DNA of 64,000 bases, taken from JAEUOS01 sp964470865 (GTDB taxonomy: Bacteria > Pseudomonadota > Gammaproteobacteria > Burkholderiales > JAEUOS01). The DNA is taken from NCBI GenBank assembly GCA_964470865.1, contig CAYYFR010000004.1, positions 1 through 64,000 on the forward strand, written 5' to 3'. Shown here piece after piece: positions 45,162 to 52,712 of this stretch. Positions within the stretch are counted from its first letter, which is position 1. Each line of letters begins with the position of its first letter. The notes below the pieces were generated by a model. That model searched no databases, was not told the origin of the DNA, and saw only the letters and a program-made list of their open reading frames with translations. The position numbers were made by a program, and so were the translations under genes.

Positions 45162-45524
45162 CTACTTGCGCGCATCAAGCGCCCGCGCCAGGGCGGCGCG
45201 GGCCTGGTCATCGGCATGGCCGGCGGCCTTTTGGGCGCGGTCAGCGGCGGCCTTTTCAGTACGTGCGGCGTCGATTTCCTTTTGCGCCGCCAACAGGCCG
45301 TCTTCGGCTTTTTTTACTCGCGCAGTCGCTTCGGCATGGCGCGAGTCGGCTGCGACCAGGCCGTTACGCGCCGCGTCTGCCGCCCTGCGGGCGCCGTCGA
45401 TGCCCGACACAGCCTCGCTACGCTCGCGAATCGGTGCCTGCGAGTGGGCCAGGCCCATGCCCATGAGCACCAGCACAAGAGCGGTCAAGGAGCGTATTGT
45501 GGCAAGTCGGATTTCAGGCTTCAA
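45162..45524 (-). CDS. Small exported coiled-coil protein, unknown function
   Basis: A protein of about 120 residues: a signal-like N-terminus (RSLTALVLVLMGMGLAHSQA) followed by an Ala/Arg/Glu/Lys-rich helix with heptad character (ADAARNGLVAADSRHAEATARV, KKAEDGLLAAQKEIDAARTEK) ending LDARK. It should be periplasmic and helical. The start is uncertain: a TTG at 45524 fits the signal peptide but has no ribosome site; an ATG at 45596 would add 24 residues and lie inside the NtrC-site palindrome. The gene diverges from glnA, and the NtrC sites are between the two. The stop codon lies in the 55-base segment duplicated at the gap. Confidence 0.6.
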   Translation of the reverse strand: MKPEIRLATIRSLTALVLVLMGMGLAHSQAPIRERSEAVSGIDGARRAADAARNGLVAADSRHAEATARVKKAEDGLLAAQKEIDAARTEKAAADRAQKAAGHADDQARAALARALDARK

Positions 45525-45583
45525 TGTTTGCGCCCGCAAGGGCGACTGCGTTTTACATGGCACAGGCACCAGCGCGCCGAATC

Positions 45584-45634
45584 TGCACACTGACATCGAT
45601 TGCACCAACATGGTGCAATCGATGTCAGTGTGCA
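45584..45634. repeat. Perfect 24-bp inverted repeat, 3-base loop, around an NtrC site
   Basis: Bases 45584-45607 and 45611-45634 are exact reverse complements around ACA. The centre (45601-45617) is TGCACCAACATGGTGCA, a textbook NtrC dyad; the symmetry extends 17 bases beyond it on each side, which a simple operator does not need. There is no T-run, so it is not a terminator. Confidence 0.92.
45601..45617 (+). promoter_or_regulatory. NtrC-binding site 1 upstream of glnA
   Basis: TGCACCAACATGGTGCA matches the enhancer consensus TGCACnnnnnnnGTGCA in both half-sites, with the inner C and G as well. Its centre is about 188 bases before the predicted glnA transcription start. NtrC-phosphate bound here would activate sigma-54 polymerase by looping. 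The sensor and regulator genes ntrB and ntrC follow in the same region. Confidence 0.8.
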
Positions 45635-45647
45635 CGTTGTTAGTGCA
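45631..45647 (+). promoter_or_regulatory. NtrC-binding site 2 upstream of glnA
   Basis: TGCACGTTGTTAGTGCA has both perfect half-sites TGCAC and GTGCA with the same 7-base spacing. It lies 30 bases (centre to centre) from site 1, close to three helical turns, so two NtrC dimers could bind the same face of the DNA, as in the E. coli glnA enhancer. Confidence 0.75.
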
Positions 45648-45771
45648 TTGTTTGCCGTCGTCGCCTCGGAGATGGCTGTGGCACAATGCGCGACGCATTT
45701 GCGTGAGGAAGTTTCGGGTTGGCTGCATGATGAACTCTTTGGCACGCGCGGCAAGTGGGCAGGCGGCTGCG

Positions 45772-45787
45772 TGGCATAAAAGATGCT
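45772..45787 (+). promoter_or_regulatory. Sigma-54 promoter of glnA
   Basis: TGGCATAAAAGATGCT fits the -24/-12 consensus TGGCACRnnnnTTGCW with GG (45773-45774) and GC (45785-45786) at the correct spacing and two mismatches. The predicted start is near 45797, giving a leader of about 69 bases before the glnA ATG. It is the best match in the interval; other TGGCAC sites upstream lack a properly spaced GC. Confidence 0.75.
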
Positions 45788-45865
45788 TTTTAGGCAGTGT
45801 CGGAAGGATGTTGACCGCAAGTGACACGTGTGTTTCGAAAAATCGAATCTTCAGGAGATCTGGAC

Positions 45866-47284
45866 ATGGCAATGACCGCCAGTGATGTGTTGAAAATGGC
45901 GAAAGACAACGAGGTCGCTTTTGTCGACTTCCGATTTACCGATACCAAGGGTAAGGAACAACACGTTTCCGTGCCGGTCAAGGCGTTTGACGAAAGCAAG
46001 TTTACCGAAGGTCATGCGTTCGACGGCTCATCGATCGCCGGTTGGAAGGGCATCGAAGCGTCAGATATGCTGCTCATGCCGGACCCGATGTCTGCCCACA
46101 TGGACCCGTTTACCGATGAAAATACGCTGATCCTGACGTGCGACGTGCTCGAACCGTCCACCGGCAAAGGTTACGACCGCGACCCGCGATCGATCGCCAA
46201 GCGTGCGGACACTTACCTGAAGGCCTCGGGCATCGGCGACGTCGCGTATTTCGGCCCGGAACCCGAGTTTTTCATTTTTGATTCGGTGGCCTGGCGCGTC
46301 AACATGTCGGGTTCATCCTGCCAGGTATGGTCGTCCGAAGCCTCGTGGCAGACCGACGATCGGGTTGATGGCCAGGGCAACAGCGGCGGCCGCATCGGCG
46401 TCAAGGGCGGTTACTTCCCGGTGGCGCCGCTCGATCAGTTGCAGGACATGCGTTCCGAAATGTGCCTTTTGCTTGAGCAGCAGGGCGTCGAAGTCGAGGT
46501 GCATCACCATGAAGTGGCGAATGCCGGTCAATGCGAGATCGGCACCAAGTTCGCACCGCTGGTGCAGCGCGCCGACTGGCTGCAAATCCTCAAATACACG
46601 GTCATGAATGTGGCCCACGCCTACGGCAAGACCGCTACCTTCATGCCCAAGCCGATCGTTGGCGACAACGGTTCGGGCATGCATGTGCACCAATCGATCT
46701 GGAAGGACGGCAAGAATCTTTTTGCCGGCACCGGATACGCGGGCTTGTCGGAGTTCGCGCTTTATTACATCGGCGGCATCATCAAGCACGCGCGGGCACT
46801 CAACGCGATCACCAATTCGACCACCAATTCCTACAAGCGTCTGGTTCCGGGCTTCGAGGCGCCGGTCAAGCTGGCGTATTCGGCACGCAATCGCTCCGCA
46901 TCGATCCGCATTCCGTATGTGCAGACGGACAAGGCGCGGCGTATCGAAGTGCGTTTCCCCGACGCCCTGTCCAATCCGTATCTCGCTTTCACCGCGATGA
47001 TGATGGCGGGTCTGGACGGCGTGCAGAACAAGATTCACCCGGGCGATCCGGCCGACAAGAATCTCTATGATCTGCCGCCGGAAGAAGACGCGAAAATCCC
47101 GACCGTCTGCTCCTCGCTTGACCAGGCGCTCGAAGCGCTCGACAAGGACCGTGAGTTCCTGACCCGCGGTGGCGTGTTCAGCAACGATATGATCGACGCT
47201 TACATCGCCTTGAAGATGGACGACGTCACGCGATTCCGCATGACTACCCATCCGCTCGAGTACGAAATGTATTACAGCGCCTGA
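45866..47284 (+). CDS. glnA: Glutamine synthetase, type I
   Basis: A 472-residue GlnA, the usual length of the adenylylated type I enzyme. Visible signatures are VDFRFTDTKGKEQHVSVP, FDGSSIAGWKGIEASDMLL, FGPEPEFFIFD, VEVHHHEVANAGQCEIGTKFAP (ATP and metal site), FMPKPIVGDNGSGMHVHQSIWK, and the adenylylation site with Tyr401 in NLYDLPPEE. The ATG at 45866 has AGGAGA upstream. It condenses ammonia and glutamate with ATP in the cytosol. Two NtrC sites and a sigma-54 promoter precede it and a terminator follows, so it is transcribed mostly alone. Confidence 0.98.
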   Translation: MAMTASDVLKMAKDNEVAFVDFRFTDTKGKEQHVSVPVKAFDESKFTEGHAFDGSSIAGWKGIEASDMLLMPDPMSAHMDPFTDENTLILTCDVLEPSTGKGYDRDPRSIAKRADTYLKASGIGDVAYFGPEPEFFIFDSVAWRVNMSGSSCQVWSSEASWQTDDRVDGQGNSGGRIGVKGGYFPVAPLDQLQDMRSEMCLLLEQQGVEVEVHHHEVANAGQCEIGTKFAPLVQRADWLQILKYTVMNVAHAYGKTATFMPKPIVGDNGSGMHVHQSIWKDGKNLFAGTGYAGLSEFALYYIGGIIKHARALNAITNSTTNSYKRLVPGFEAPVKLAYSARNRSASIRIPYVQTDKARRIEVRFPDALSNPYLAFTAMMMAGLDGVQNKIHPGDPADKNLYDLPPEEDAKIPTVCSSLDQALEALDKDREFLTRGGVFSNDMIDAYIALKMDDVTRFRMTTHPLEYEMYYSA

Positions 47285-47309
47285 CCGGTCGAGGGTCTTG
47301 AGCGGAAAG

Positions 47310-47338
47310 CGGCACGCGCAACGCGTGCCGTTTTTTTT
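47310..47338 (+). terminator. Rho-independent terminator of glnA
   Basis: A 9-bp perfect stem (cggcacgcg / cgcgtgccg) with a CAA loop is followed at once by eight T residues, 25 bases after the glnA stop. Confidence 0.93.
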
Positions 47339-47479
47339 ATAAGCCGTCGTAAGGCATGTTGACCGCTTGTGGCGAAACCCGGCTTTTTCACAGCGCGGTA
47401 AACTGGTGGATGACCGCGCGCGTTATGCAACTGCAGCGCGTCGCCGCACGGATGGCTTGAGGCAATCGGAGTGAAGATC

Positions 47480-48028
47480 ATGATGAACCGCAATCTGCTG
47501 CATTGGCTTACCCGCGGGGCACTGGCCTTTACCTTGGCGATGCCACTTTTGGCGCTTGCGCAGCAACGTCCGTCGACCCCGCCCGCGGCGGCGCCCGTCC
47601 CGGCGCCTGGAGGCCCCGCACCTGGCGGGGTGTTTCGCTGCCTCGATGCCGACGGCAAGACCGAGTACCGCAATATAGGCGATACCAAGGGCTGCAAGAA
47701 GATTGAGACCGAAACGGTCAACACTGTGCCTTTTCCGCGCGCTGCCACGGCCCGCCCTGACGGCAAGGCGCCCAACCGGATCGAGGCAGGCGCGCAACGC
47801 GGCCGCGACAATGATCGACGCAAGATTCTCGAGGAAGAACTGGCCAGCGAGCAGAAGCGTCTTGTCGATCTACGTTCCGAATTCAATAACGGCGAGCCGG
47901 AGCGTCGTGGCGATGAGCGCAACTTTCAGCGTTACGCCGATCGCGTCGAGAAGCTCAAGGCCGATATCTCGCGCAGCGAAGCCAATGTGGAATCGCTCAA
48001 GCGCGAACTCAGCACCGCCCGCAACTAG
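47480..48028 (+). CDS. DUF4124 domain exported protein
   Basis: A 182-residue protein with a Sec signal peptide (cleavage near ALAQQ, about residue 28), a Pro/Ala linker, a DUF4124 segment (GVFRCLDADGKTEYRNIGDTKGCKKI) and a charged coiled-coil C-terminus (ILEEELASEQKRLVDLRSEF, VEKLKADISRSEANVESLKREL). Exported and helical, of unknown function; common between glnA and ntrB in betaproteobacteria. I chose the ATG at 47480, 8 bases after GGAG, though ATG 47483 and a GTG at 47471 are possible. Its TAG stop lies at the left boundary of the MITE-like element, whose TA supplies two of its three bases. Confidence 0.85.
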   Translation: MMNRNLLHWLTRGALAFTLAMPLLALAQQRPSTPPAAAPVPAPGGPAPGGVFRCLDADGKTEYRNIGDTKGCKKIETETVNTVPFPRAATARPDGKAPNRIEAGAQRGRDNDRRKILEEELASEQKRLVDLRSEFNNGEPERRGDERNFQRYADRVEKLKADISRSEANVESLKRELSTARN

Positions 48029-48190
48029 TGTAGTGCCCCGCAATTACCGATACATGAAATCGCGCCTTTTGGCCGATGGCGGCGTTGCAAATCCTCGCGA
48101 TACCTACGGGTATCGCTGCGGTTTGCGCCTTGCCCTCGACCAAAATCCATCGATTTCATTTTGTACCGGCAATTACGCGGCACCACACTA
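48026..48190. mobile_element. MITE-like palindromic element with TA target duplication
   Basis: A 165-base element whose two ends are imperfect inverted repeats: TAGTGTAGTGCC at the left and GGCACCACACTA at the right, with further complementary sequence inward (AATTACCG ... CGGCAATT; TGAAATCG ... CGATTTCA) and a central stem GCGATACC / GGTATCGC at 48097-48116. The ends could fold into one long hairpin. TA at both edges is the target site expected for IS630/Tc1-type transposition. It encodes no protein. It lies between the DUF4124 gene and ntrB and may affect read-through. Confidence 0.75.
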
Positions 48191-48340
48191 GGGCCTGGGG
48201 GGTCCGCGCCCATCGGCGCGACGCCTGCGCCATCTTCGACGCGCCGGTCGATCGCGGTGCGTTCCTGCGAATGCCACGGCCCTGAAGATCGACCAATCCC
48301 CCAGCGGCCTGGCGCCCTCCACCGGAGCACTTTTTCCAAC

Positions 48341-49441
48341 ATGAGACGCACGCCTTCCAGCAAGCGCGCCGCTGCCGCACTTCAGGCGGCGTCACTTGCG
48401 GCCTATGCGGGGCTCGACCTGTTGCCTACCGCGATTCTTCTGCTCGACCAGAATTGTCGGGTGATCCACGGCAATTCTGCGGCTGAAAGCCTGATCGAAG
48501 CCGGTCTCAGAAACCTGATCGGCCAATCGGTGCAGCGCTTGTTTGAGGGGGGGGCTGAGTGGGAAGTGACCCTGCAGGAGGCGCTCGCCGGGCGCTGGAG
48601 TCACCGTACGCAGGAGCTGGTGCTGGCGCCGGCCGGCCGCGAGCCGGTGCCGGTGTCTTGCGTGATCACGCCGATCGATCAAGCACCCGCCTGCCTGCTG
48701 ACCGAATTCAGGGTGATTGACCAGCAGCAGAAGATCGCGCGCGAACAACGGTTGAACGAACAAGCCGAAGCCAATCGGCAGCTGGTACGCAATCTGGCAC
48801 ACGAGATCAAGAACCCGCTGGGCGGCATTCGCGGCGCGGCGCAGTTGCTGGAGCACGAGTTGCCACTGCCCCAGCTGCGCGAGTACACCCAGGTAATCAT
48901 CAAGGAGTCCGATCGCCTGCAGTCGTTGATGGATCGCATGCTCACGCCGCAGCGACCCCCGCACATCACCGGCGTCAACATCCACGAAGTTCTGGAGCGG
49001 GTGCGCAGCCTGCTGGCGGCCGAATTCCCGCGGCGCTTTCGGCTGACCCGCGACTATGACGCCTCACTGCCCGATTTGCGTGGGGACAAGGAACGCCTGA
49101 TTCAGGCTGTGCTCAACATCACCCGCAATGCGGCCCAGGCCTTGATCGCCTCAAATACCCCCGATCCTGAAATTCGGTTGAAGACACGTATCGCCCGCAA
49201 CCTGACACTTGCGCGGGAACGCTACCGGTTGGCACTGGAATTGCATATTTCAGACAATGGTCCGGGTGTCCCCGAGGATATTCACGACCGCATCTTCCAT
49301 CCGCTGGTGTCCGGGCGCGAAGGTGGCAGTGGCCTCGGTTTGACTCTGGCGCAGACATTCGTGCAGCAGCACCATGGCACGATTGAATGCGACAGCCGGC
49401 CCGGATACACCTGTTTCAAGATTCTCCTGCCTTTGTCCTAG
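48341..49441 (+). CDS. ntrB: Nitrogen regulation sensor kinase NtrB
   Basis: A 366-residue soluble kinase: an N-terminal PAS domain (LDLLPTAILLLDQNCRVIHGNSAA), a dimerisation domain with the phosphorylated His154 in RNLAHEIKNPLGGIRGAAQLLEHEL, and an ATPase domain with N box NITRNAAQAL, ISDNGPGVP and GGSGLGLTLAQTFVQQHHG. No membrane helix, as expected for NtrB, which senses nitrogen through PII. It phosphorylates NtrC. ATG 48341 starts just before the PAS domain; the 150 bases upstream to the MITE-like element are without a gene. ntrC follows 55 bases downstream. Confidence 0.95.
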   Translation: MRRTPSSKRAAAALQAASLAAYAGLDLLPTAILLLDQNCRVIHGNSAAESLIEAGLRNLIGQSVQRLFEGGAEWEVTLQEALAGRWSHRTQELVLAPAGREPVPVSCVITPIDQAPACLLTEFRVIDQQQKIAREQRLNEQAEANRQLVRNLAHEIKNPLGGIRGAAQLLEHELPLPQLREYTQVIIKESDRLQSLMDRMLTPQRPPHITGVNIHEVLERVRSLLAAEFPRRFRLTRDYDASLPDLRGDKERLIQAVLNITRNAAQALIASNTPDPEIRLKTRIARNLTLARERYRLALELHISDNGPGVPEDIHDRIFHPLVSGREGGSGLGLTLAQTFVQQHHGTIECDSRPGYTCFKILLPLS

Positions 49442-49496
49442 AAGTGTAATGTTCGAAAGCCGGTCGTCATGATCGGGCGACGATAACTGGAAGCAC

Positions 49497-50900
49497 ATGA
49501 AACCGATCTGGATCGTCGACGACGACAAATCCATCCGCTGGGTACTGGAGAAGGCGCTGGCGCGCGAAAACATTCCGTGCCGGCTGTTCGCATCGGCGCG
49601 CGAGGCGATCGACGCGCTCGAGGGCGACGCGCCGCAGGTGCTGGTGTCCGACATACGCATGCCCGGTGCTTCGGGGCTGGAGTTGCTCTCGGTGATCAAG
49701 AGCAAGCACCCGGGTTTGCCGGTGATCATCATGACCGCTTATTCCGACCTTGAGTCGGCGGTGGCTGCCTTCCAGGGAGGTGCGTTCGAGTACTTGCCCA
49801 AACCCTTCGATGTCGACAATGCGATCGAGTTGATGCGGCGCGCGATCGAGGAGTCGATGCGCGAAGTCGCCGCCGAGGAGGTTCCGGAAGCGACCCCGGA
49901 AATACTCGGTGCGGCGCCCTCCATGCAGGAGGTATTCCGCGCCATCGGACGCTTGTCGCAGTCGCATGCGACTGTGCTGATCAACGGCGAATCCGGCAGC
50001 GGCAAGGAGTTGGTGGCGCGCGCGCTGCATCGTCACAGTCCGCGCGCGACGAAGCCGTTCATTGCGATCAATACCGCGGCGATTCCGAAAGACCTGCTCG
50101 AATCGGAACTGTTCGGGCATGAGCGGGGAGCCTTCACCGGCGCCCAGACCATGCGCCGCGGGCGCTTCGAGCAGGCCGAGGGTGGCACCCTGTTTCTCGA
50201 TGAGATCGGCGACATGCCGTCGGAATTGCAGACGCGCCTTTTGCGCGTGCTGTCGGATGGCCAGTTTTATCGGGTTGGCGGGCATCAGCCGATCAAGGCG
50301 AACGTGCGGGTGATCACCGCCACCCACCAGGATCTCGAACGGCGCGTCAGGGAGGGCCTGTTTCGCGAGGACCTGTTTCACCGACTCAATGTGATCCGCC
50401 TGCGTCTGCCGCCGATGCGCGACAGGCGCGAGGATATTCCGTTGCTGGCACGGCACTTCATGGGGAAAAGCGCCCGCGAGCTGGGCGTCGAGGTCAAGCG
50501 GCTCGGAGATGCGACGCTCAAATACCTGGGGACGCTTGATTGGCCAGGCAACGTGCGACAACTGGAAAACGTCTGTCATTGGCTCACCGTGATGGCGCCG
50601 GCGCAGACCATCGAGGTAGCAGACCTGCCGTCGGATCTGCGCGACGGCCGCAACGAACCCGGTGGGGTGATTGTTACCGATTGGGTCAAGTCGCTGGAGC
50701 AGGAGGTAACGCGCCGCCTGGCCGCCGGCGAGAACTCGATTGGTGACGATCTGACCCGTCAGTTCGAGAGTGCGTTGATCCGCAACGCCCTGCGCCACAC
50801 GGGCGGACGGCGCATCGAAGCAGCCAACCTTCTGGGCATGGGCCGCAATACGATCACCCGCAAGATCAGTGAACTGAAGATCGAAGACCGCGGCGATTGA
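49497..50900 (+). CDS. ntrC: Nitrogen regulation response regulator NtrC
   Basis: A 467-residue sigma-54 activator. The receiver domain starts MKPIWIVDDDKSIRWVL with the phospho-accepting Asp52 in VLVSDIRMPG; the AAA+ domain has GESGSGKE, the sigma-54-contacting GAFTGAQ loop, and GGTLFLDEIGDMP, with NVRQLENVCHWL near its end; the C-terminal Fis-type helix-turn-helix is RRIEAANLLGMGRNTITRKISEL. It binds sites such as the two upstream of glnA and drives sigma-54 promoters when nitrogen is scarce. Confidence 0.96.
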   Translation: MKPIWIVDDDKSIRWVLEKALARENIPCRLFASAREAIDALEGDAPQVLVSDIRMPGASGLELLSVIKSKHPGLPVIIMTAYSDLESAVAAFQGGAFEYLPKPFDVDNAIELMRRAIEESMREVAAEEVPEATPEILGAAPSMQEVFRAIGRLSQSHATVLINGESGSGKELVARALHRHSPRATKPFIAINTAAIPKDLLESELFGHERGAFTGAQTMRRGRFEQAEGGTLFLDEIGDMPSELQTRLLRVLSDGQFYRVGGHQPIKANVRVITATHQDLERRVREGLFREDLFHRLNVIRLRLPPMRDRREDIPLLARHFMGKSARELGVEVKRLGDATLKYLGTLDWPGNVRQLENVCHWLTVMAPAQTIEVADLPSDLRDGRNEPGGVIVTDWVKSLEQEVTRRLAAGENSIGDDLTRQFESALIRNALRHTGGRRIEAANLLGMGRNTITRKISELKIEDRGD

Positions 50901-51021
50901 CCGCTCGAACCGCGACCTGGGCGCAAGCCTTGCGACTCCGAGCGCGCATCTTTCAGTGCTTCATTGCAAGGCCGGTTTCGCCAGGTGCGTGGCTGCGCGC
51001 CGGCACTGGCGGTGTCGCGCT

Positions 51022-51471
51022 TCAGCCGGTGCCGGTGCTGCCAAACCCGCCGCTGCCGCGCTGGCTGCTGACGAAATCGTCGACCACGGCGAAATCGACC
51101 TGCAAGACCGGTACGATGACCAGTTGCGCGATGCGATCCATCGGCTGCAAAGTGAACTCGGCCTGGCTGCGGTTCCACATGGCGCACATCAGCGGTCCCT
51201 GATAGTCCGAATCGATCAGGCCGACCAGGTTGCCAAGCACGATCCCGGATTTCGCGCCCAGGCCCGAGCGCGGCAGGATCATGGCCGCGTAGCCCGGGTC
51301 GGCGATGTGGATGGCCATGCCGGTGGACACCATCTGCGTCTGCCCGGGTTGCAGGGTCAATGGCGCCTCGATGCAGGCGCGCAGATCGAGCCCCGCACTG
51401 CCCTTGGTCGCGTAGGATGGAAGGCTGACTTTCAGGCGTGGATCCAGCAGCTTGACTGCGACGGTTTTCAT
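51022..51471 (-). CDS. dut: dUTP diphosphatase
   Basis: A 149-residue trimeric dUTPase with all five motifs: GSAGLDLRAC, PRSGLGAKSG, GLIDSDYQGPL, DRIAQLVIVP and RGSGGFGSTG at the C-terminus. It hydrolyses dUTP to dUMP and diphosphate, keeping uracil out of DNA. ATG 51471 (MKTVAVKLLD) matches the family start; an upstream extension is spurious. It converges with ntrC and is divergent from the dehydrogenase gene that follows. Confidence 0.96.
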   Translation of the reverse strand: MKTVAVKLLDPRLKVSLPSYATKGSAGLDLRACIEAPLTLQPGQTQMVSTGMAIHIADPGYAAMILPRSGLGAKSGIVLGNLVGLIDSDYQGPLMCAMWNRSQAEFTLQPMDRIAQLVIVPVLQVDFAVVDDFVSSQRGSGGFGSTGTG

Positions 51472-51557
51472 GCTCGGTCGGTGGGCAGGGCTAAAATCGG
51501 ATTTTAGCTGGCCCTTGCACACCACCTGATGCGGCGCCGGTCACCCGAGGAGAAACA

Positions 51558-52529
51558 GTGAAAATCGCGATTCCCGATGACTATCAGGATTGCGTTCGCC
51601 ACCTTGTGTGTTTCGCCAGGCTGGCCCGGCATGAGGTGGTGATCTACAACGACTCAAGCAGTGACGAAAGCGAACTGGTGCGGCGCTTTGTCGACTGTGA
51701 TGCGCTGGTGCTGATCCGCGAACGCACGCGCATCACCGCGACCCTGCTTGACCGCCTGCCGCGACTGAAAATCATCAGCCAGACCGGCAAGGTATCGAAT
51801 CACATCAAGGTTGCCGACTGCAGCGTGCGCGGCATCGCCGTGGCGGAGGGCCAGGGCGACCCGGGTCCGACGGCCGAGCTGACCTGGGCACTGATCATGG
51901 GGGCACTGCGCTACGTACCCCAGGAGGCATGGCGACTCAGGAGCGGGCTTTGGCAGGGCTCGTTGGGGCGCCAGTTGCGCGGCCGCAGGCTGGGTGTGTG
52001 GAGCTACGGCAGGATCGGCAAGATCGTGGCGGGCTATGGCCGCGCCTTCGGCATGCAGGTGTGGGTGTGGGGGCGGGAAGCATCGACCGCCGCGGCGCGT
52101 GCCGACGGTTTCGACGTGGCGCCGTCGCGCGAGGCCTTCTTCACCGGCAGCGAGGTGCTGAGCCTGCATGTGCGACTGAATGCGGAAACCCGCGGCATGG
52201 TGATGCCAGCCGATCTCGCCGCCATGCGCGACGATGCCTTGTTGGTCAATACCAGCCGTGCCGAGTTGATCGCGCCGGGCGCGCTGGAGGCCGCCCTCGC
52301 AGCCGGGCGTCCGGGCTTCGCTGCGGTAGATGTTTACGAGGATGAACCGGTGCTGGGTGCGCGGCATCCGTTGCTTGCCCTGCCGAATGCGCTGTGCACG
52401 CCGCATTTGGGGTATGTAGAGCGCGACAACTACGAACTCTATTTCGGCACCGCATTTGACAACCTGCTGGCATTTGCCGCAGGTCGGCCGACAAATCTCG
52501 CCGATCCGACGCTCTTGCTGAGAGCGTGA
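51558..52529 (+). CDS. D-isomer-specific 2-hydroxyacid dehydrogenase family protein
   Basis: A 323-residue NAD-dependent enzyme: Rossmann loop RRLGVWSYGRIGKIVAGYGR (a GxGxxG variant in which the first Gly region reads WSYGRIG), catalytic Arg in LVNTSRAELI, Glu in DVYEDEPVLG and His in LCTPHLGYVE. Substrates range over glycerate, lactate, phosphoglycerate and related acids; none is indicated here. The start ATG has a GGAG upstream. Neighbours (dut on one side, an unrecognised gene on the other) give no pathway clue. Confidence 0.88.
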   Translation: MKIAIPDDYQDCVRHLVCFARLARHEVVIYNDSSSDESELVRRFVDCDALVLIRERTRITATLLDRLPRLKIISQTGKVSNHIKVADCSVRGIAVAEGQGDPGPTAELTWALIMGALRYVPQEAWRLRSGLWQGSLGRQLRGRRLGVWSYGRIGKIVAGYGRAFGMQVWVWGREASTAAARADGFDVAPSREAFFTGSEVLSLHVRLNAETRGMVMPADLAAMRDDALLVNTSRAELIAPGALEAALAAGRPGFAAVDVYEDEPVLGARHPLLALPNALCTPHLGYVERDNYELYFGTAFDNLLAFAAGRPTNLADPTLLLRA

Positions 52530-52677
52530 ACTTCGCGTGATTGTCCGGCGTGAATCCGGCCGGCGCGCCCTGCGTCCAAGCGTGGCGAAACCGCACAAGC
52601 CCACGCGTGGTCAACCGAGGCGCTCTTGCAATTCGTTACGCGCCCGCAGCTGCCACGAGCTCGTGGTTCCGCGCTGT

Positions 52678-52699
52678 TGGCAGCGCGATGGCGCTGCCA
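52678..52699. other. 9-bp hairpin between convergent genes
   Basis: tggcagcgc and gcgctgcca flank a GATG loop at the 3' ends of two convergent genes. There is no T-tract on either side, so use as a terminator is only a possibility. Confidence 0.35.
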
Positions 52700-52712
52700 C
52701 GATGCCGTAGCG

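Noticed and set aside
45740..45755. A second sigma-54 promoter at TGGCACGCGCGGCAAG
   Set aside because: The -12 GC is two bases out of place; the site at 45772-45787 has correct spacing.
52678..52699. Intrinsic terminator between the two convergent genes
   Set aside because: The stem is good but no T-tract follows on either strand; kept only as an unassigned hairpin.
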